A stretch of DNA of 6,499 nt. Source: Candidatus Sulfopaludibacter sp. SbA3. Lineage in GTDB: Bacteria > Acidobacteriota > Terriglobia > Bryobacterales > Bryobacteraceae. Below the pieces are notes generated by a model. It searched no databases. It saw only the letters and a list, made by a program, of their open reading frames with translations, and was not told where the DNA came from. Of this stretch, positions 5,900 to 6,499 are shown in pieces (within the stretch, counting starts at the first letter, position 1; each line of letters begins with the position of its first letter). A program made the translations under genes and the position numbers. The stretch is from contig CAMAUG010000222.1 in assembly GCA_945861255.1 (NCBI GenBank), positions 1 through 6,499 on the forward strand. Direction: 5' to 3'.

Positions 5900-6115
5900 A
5901 TGCACAATGAGTTTACGGCGATTGTCGAGCAGGACGGTCCGTGGCATATCGCGTATTGTGCCGAAGTGCCTGGTGCCAACGGTCAGGGCAAGTCGCTCGA
6001 CGAATGCCTGGCGAACCTGCGCGAGGCGATCATCCTCATCCTGCAGCATCGGCGCGAAGAGTCTCTACGCGCTCTACCGTCCGACGCCCGGCAGGAACTC
6101 GTGGTCATCGGATGA
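5900..6115 (+). CDS. hicB: HicB-family antitoxin
   Basis: 71 residues forming the partial RNase-H-like fold of HicB antitoxins, which bind and block the HicA mRNA interferase. Visible features: first strand FTAIVEQDGPWHIAYCAEVP (5-24), the turn PGANGQG (24-30), then S-L-D-E-C-L-A-N-L-R-E-A-I (32-44), the hallmark helix, and a tail R-R-E-E-S-L-R-A-L-P ending LVVIG. The protein stops after the HicB core, with no added ribbon-helix-helix or HTH DNA-binding domain, so autorepression may be weak or absent. The ATG at 5900 is the only sensible start; the Shine-Dalgarno is weak (TAGAG). Antitoxin precedes toxin and their genes overlap by ATGA (6112-6115). Its promoter must lie within or next to the dead aspS fragment just upstream. 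Confidence 0.92.
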   Translation: MHNEFTAIVEQDGPWHIAYCAEVPGANGQGKSLDECLANLREAIILILQHRREESLRALPSDARQELVVIG

Positions 6116-6303
6116 AATTGGAGGGACTCCTCCGGCATCTTCGCCGTCATGGTTGCGTGCTGCGCAGGGAGGGCAAAGAGCACTCACTTTGGGAGAATCC
6201 CCGGACGGGCCACGCCGAGGCCGTTCCTCGTCATGCTGAGATCAGCAACATGCTCGCGCGAAAGATTTGCCGCAAGCTTTCGATCCCGGACCCGCCTGGC
6301 TAG
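6112..6303 (+). CDS. hicA: HicA-family mRNA interferase toxin
   Basis: 63 residues, typical of HicA, a small double-stranded-RNA-binding-fold toxin that cleaves mRNA and is neutralised by HicB. The first helix LEGLLRHLRRHGCVLRREGK (3-22) is followed by E-H-S-L-W (23-27), in which His24 sits at the catalytic position in the family's G-S-H-x-x-(W/Y/F) motif; here the preceding residues are Lys-Glu rather than Gly-Ser. AVPRHAEISNMLARKICRKL (37-56) is the conserved end (V-P-R-H-x-E-I). The ATG overlaps the hicB stop, so the pair is translationally coupled. The frame is complete, and 34 bases separate its stop from the convergent aspS stop. The 62-odd residues are too short for the minimum-length filters of some gene callers. 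Confidence 0.93.
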   Translation: MKLEGLLRHLRRHGCVLRREGKEHSLWENPRTGHAEAVPRHAEISNMLARKICRKLSIPDPPG

Positions 6304-6329
6304 GGCGCGGCCATAATATCCACAGGCCC

Positions 6330-6348
6330 GGCGGACGCTACTTCCGCC
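6330..6348. terminator. Weak stem-loop between hicA and aspS
   Basis: GGCGGA (6330-6335) and TCCGCC (6343-6348) form a 6-bp GC-rich stem with a 7-base loop in the gap between the convergent hicA and aspS stops; the loop contains the aspS stop codon. On the plus strand only TTAT follows and on the minus strand there is no U-tract, so at best it is a weak terminator. Confidence 0.25.
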
Positions 6349-6499
6349 TTATACTGATCCCCAGATCCCGCAGCGCGCGTTCCGGCACGTCGGACGGGGC
6401 TTCGCACATCAGATCCGTGCCCTTGGCGGTCTTGGGGAACGGGATCACGTCGCGGATGGAGGTTTCGCCGGCCAGGATCATCACCACACGGTCCAGGCC
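6338..6499 (-). CDS. aspS: Aspartyl-tRNA synthetase, C-terminal end (rest beyond window)
   Basis: The last 53 codons of a class II aminoacyl-tRNA synthetase that charges tRNA-Asp (or tRNA-Asp/Asn if non-discriminating). It starts at the window edge in motif 3, GLDRVVMILAGETSIRDVIP, whose Arg contacts ATP, and continues FPKTAKGTDLMCEAPSDVPE, RALRDLGISIRRK to a TAG at 6340-6338. I-R-D-V-I-P-F-P-K-T and the E-A-P-S-D-V-x-E end are diagnostic of bacterial AspRS. The tail after D-L-G-I is short (S-I-R-R-K), whereas the decayed copy at 5672 continues for 12 more residues, so the two ends are different alleles. Whether the upstream part is intact cannot be seen. Confidence 0.93.
   Translation of the reverse strand, partial: GLDRVVMILAGETSIRDVIPFPKTAKGTDLMCEAPSDVPERALRDLGISIRRK
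6357..6499 (+). repeat. aspS: Direct repeat copy 2 (functional aspS 3' end)
   Basis: Partner of the repeat at 5721-5846, about 92% identical over the aligned bases by eye. It retains the 17 bases missing from the other copy and has no stop in frame. Similarity stops at the D-L-G-I codons on one side and continues to the window edge on the other, so the repeat may extend further right. Confidence 0.9.

Noticed and set aside
5781..6239. Longer plus-strand frames overlapping hicB and hicA
   Set aside because: They begin in the aspS pseudogene and run out of frame with the clear HicB and HicA products.
1..6499. CRISPR arrays, tRNA or rRNA genes, insertion-sequence transposases
   Set aside because: I saw no regularly spaced repeats, tRNA-like cloverleaf ends or transposase motifs on either strand.

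Overview
The window looks like chromosomal DNA from a GC-rich bacterium, most likely an acidobacterium of the Bryobacterales/Solibacter type. This rests on the style of the secreted protein at the left end (Gly-rich linker, then a CarboxypepD_reg-like segment with D-G-G-T-P and a single Cys), the short basic protein at 5462, and a housekeeping background of roughly 60% GC. It is an inference from recognition, not from a database search.

Left third (1-3162), ordinary chromosome: a secreted protein on the minus strand running off the left edge (1-450); a putative plus-strand lipoprotein with a PepSY-like C-terminus and no ATG start (617-1228); and a complete acetyl-CoA synthetase gene, acs, on the minus strand (1231-3162). 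The lipoprotein and acs converge with only two bases between their stop codons.

Middle and right (3264-6337), an accessory strip between acs and the 3' end of aspS. On the minus strand lie a 350-residue protein of the type I associate with DUF6414, with visibly lower GC than acs; a frameshifted, truncated hicB remnant; an intact RelE/YafQ-type toxin overlapping its antitoxin gene by GTGA, with a recognisable promoter and ribosome binding site; and a second HicB-like reading frame that has lost its start. On the plus strand lie a small Lys/Ala-rich protein and an intact hicBA pair. Three HicB-derived loci and one RelBE-like pair thus fall within about 1.9 kb, a hotspot of gained and decaying toxin-antitoxin modules.

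Right edge: the last 53 codons of aspS (aspartyl-tRNA synthetase, minus strand). A decayed second copy of the same 3' end lies at 5672-5880. It has a 17-base deletion and an in-frame TAA, and the two copies flank hicBA as direct repeats about 92% identical by eye. This suggests that DNA carrying hicBA entered at the 3' end of aspS, or that a tandem duplication occurred there, leaving one dead 3' end. It is the most unusual structure in the window.

I do not see a clearly new multi-gene system. The best candidates for undescribed biology are the aspS 3'-end/hicBA arrangement and the DUF6414-type gene beside the toxin-antitoxin cluster.
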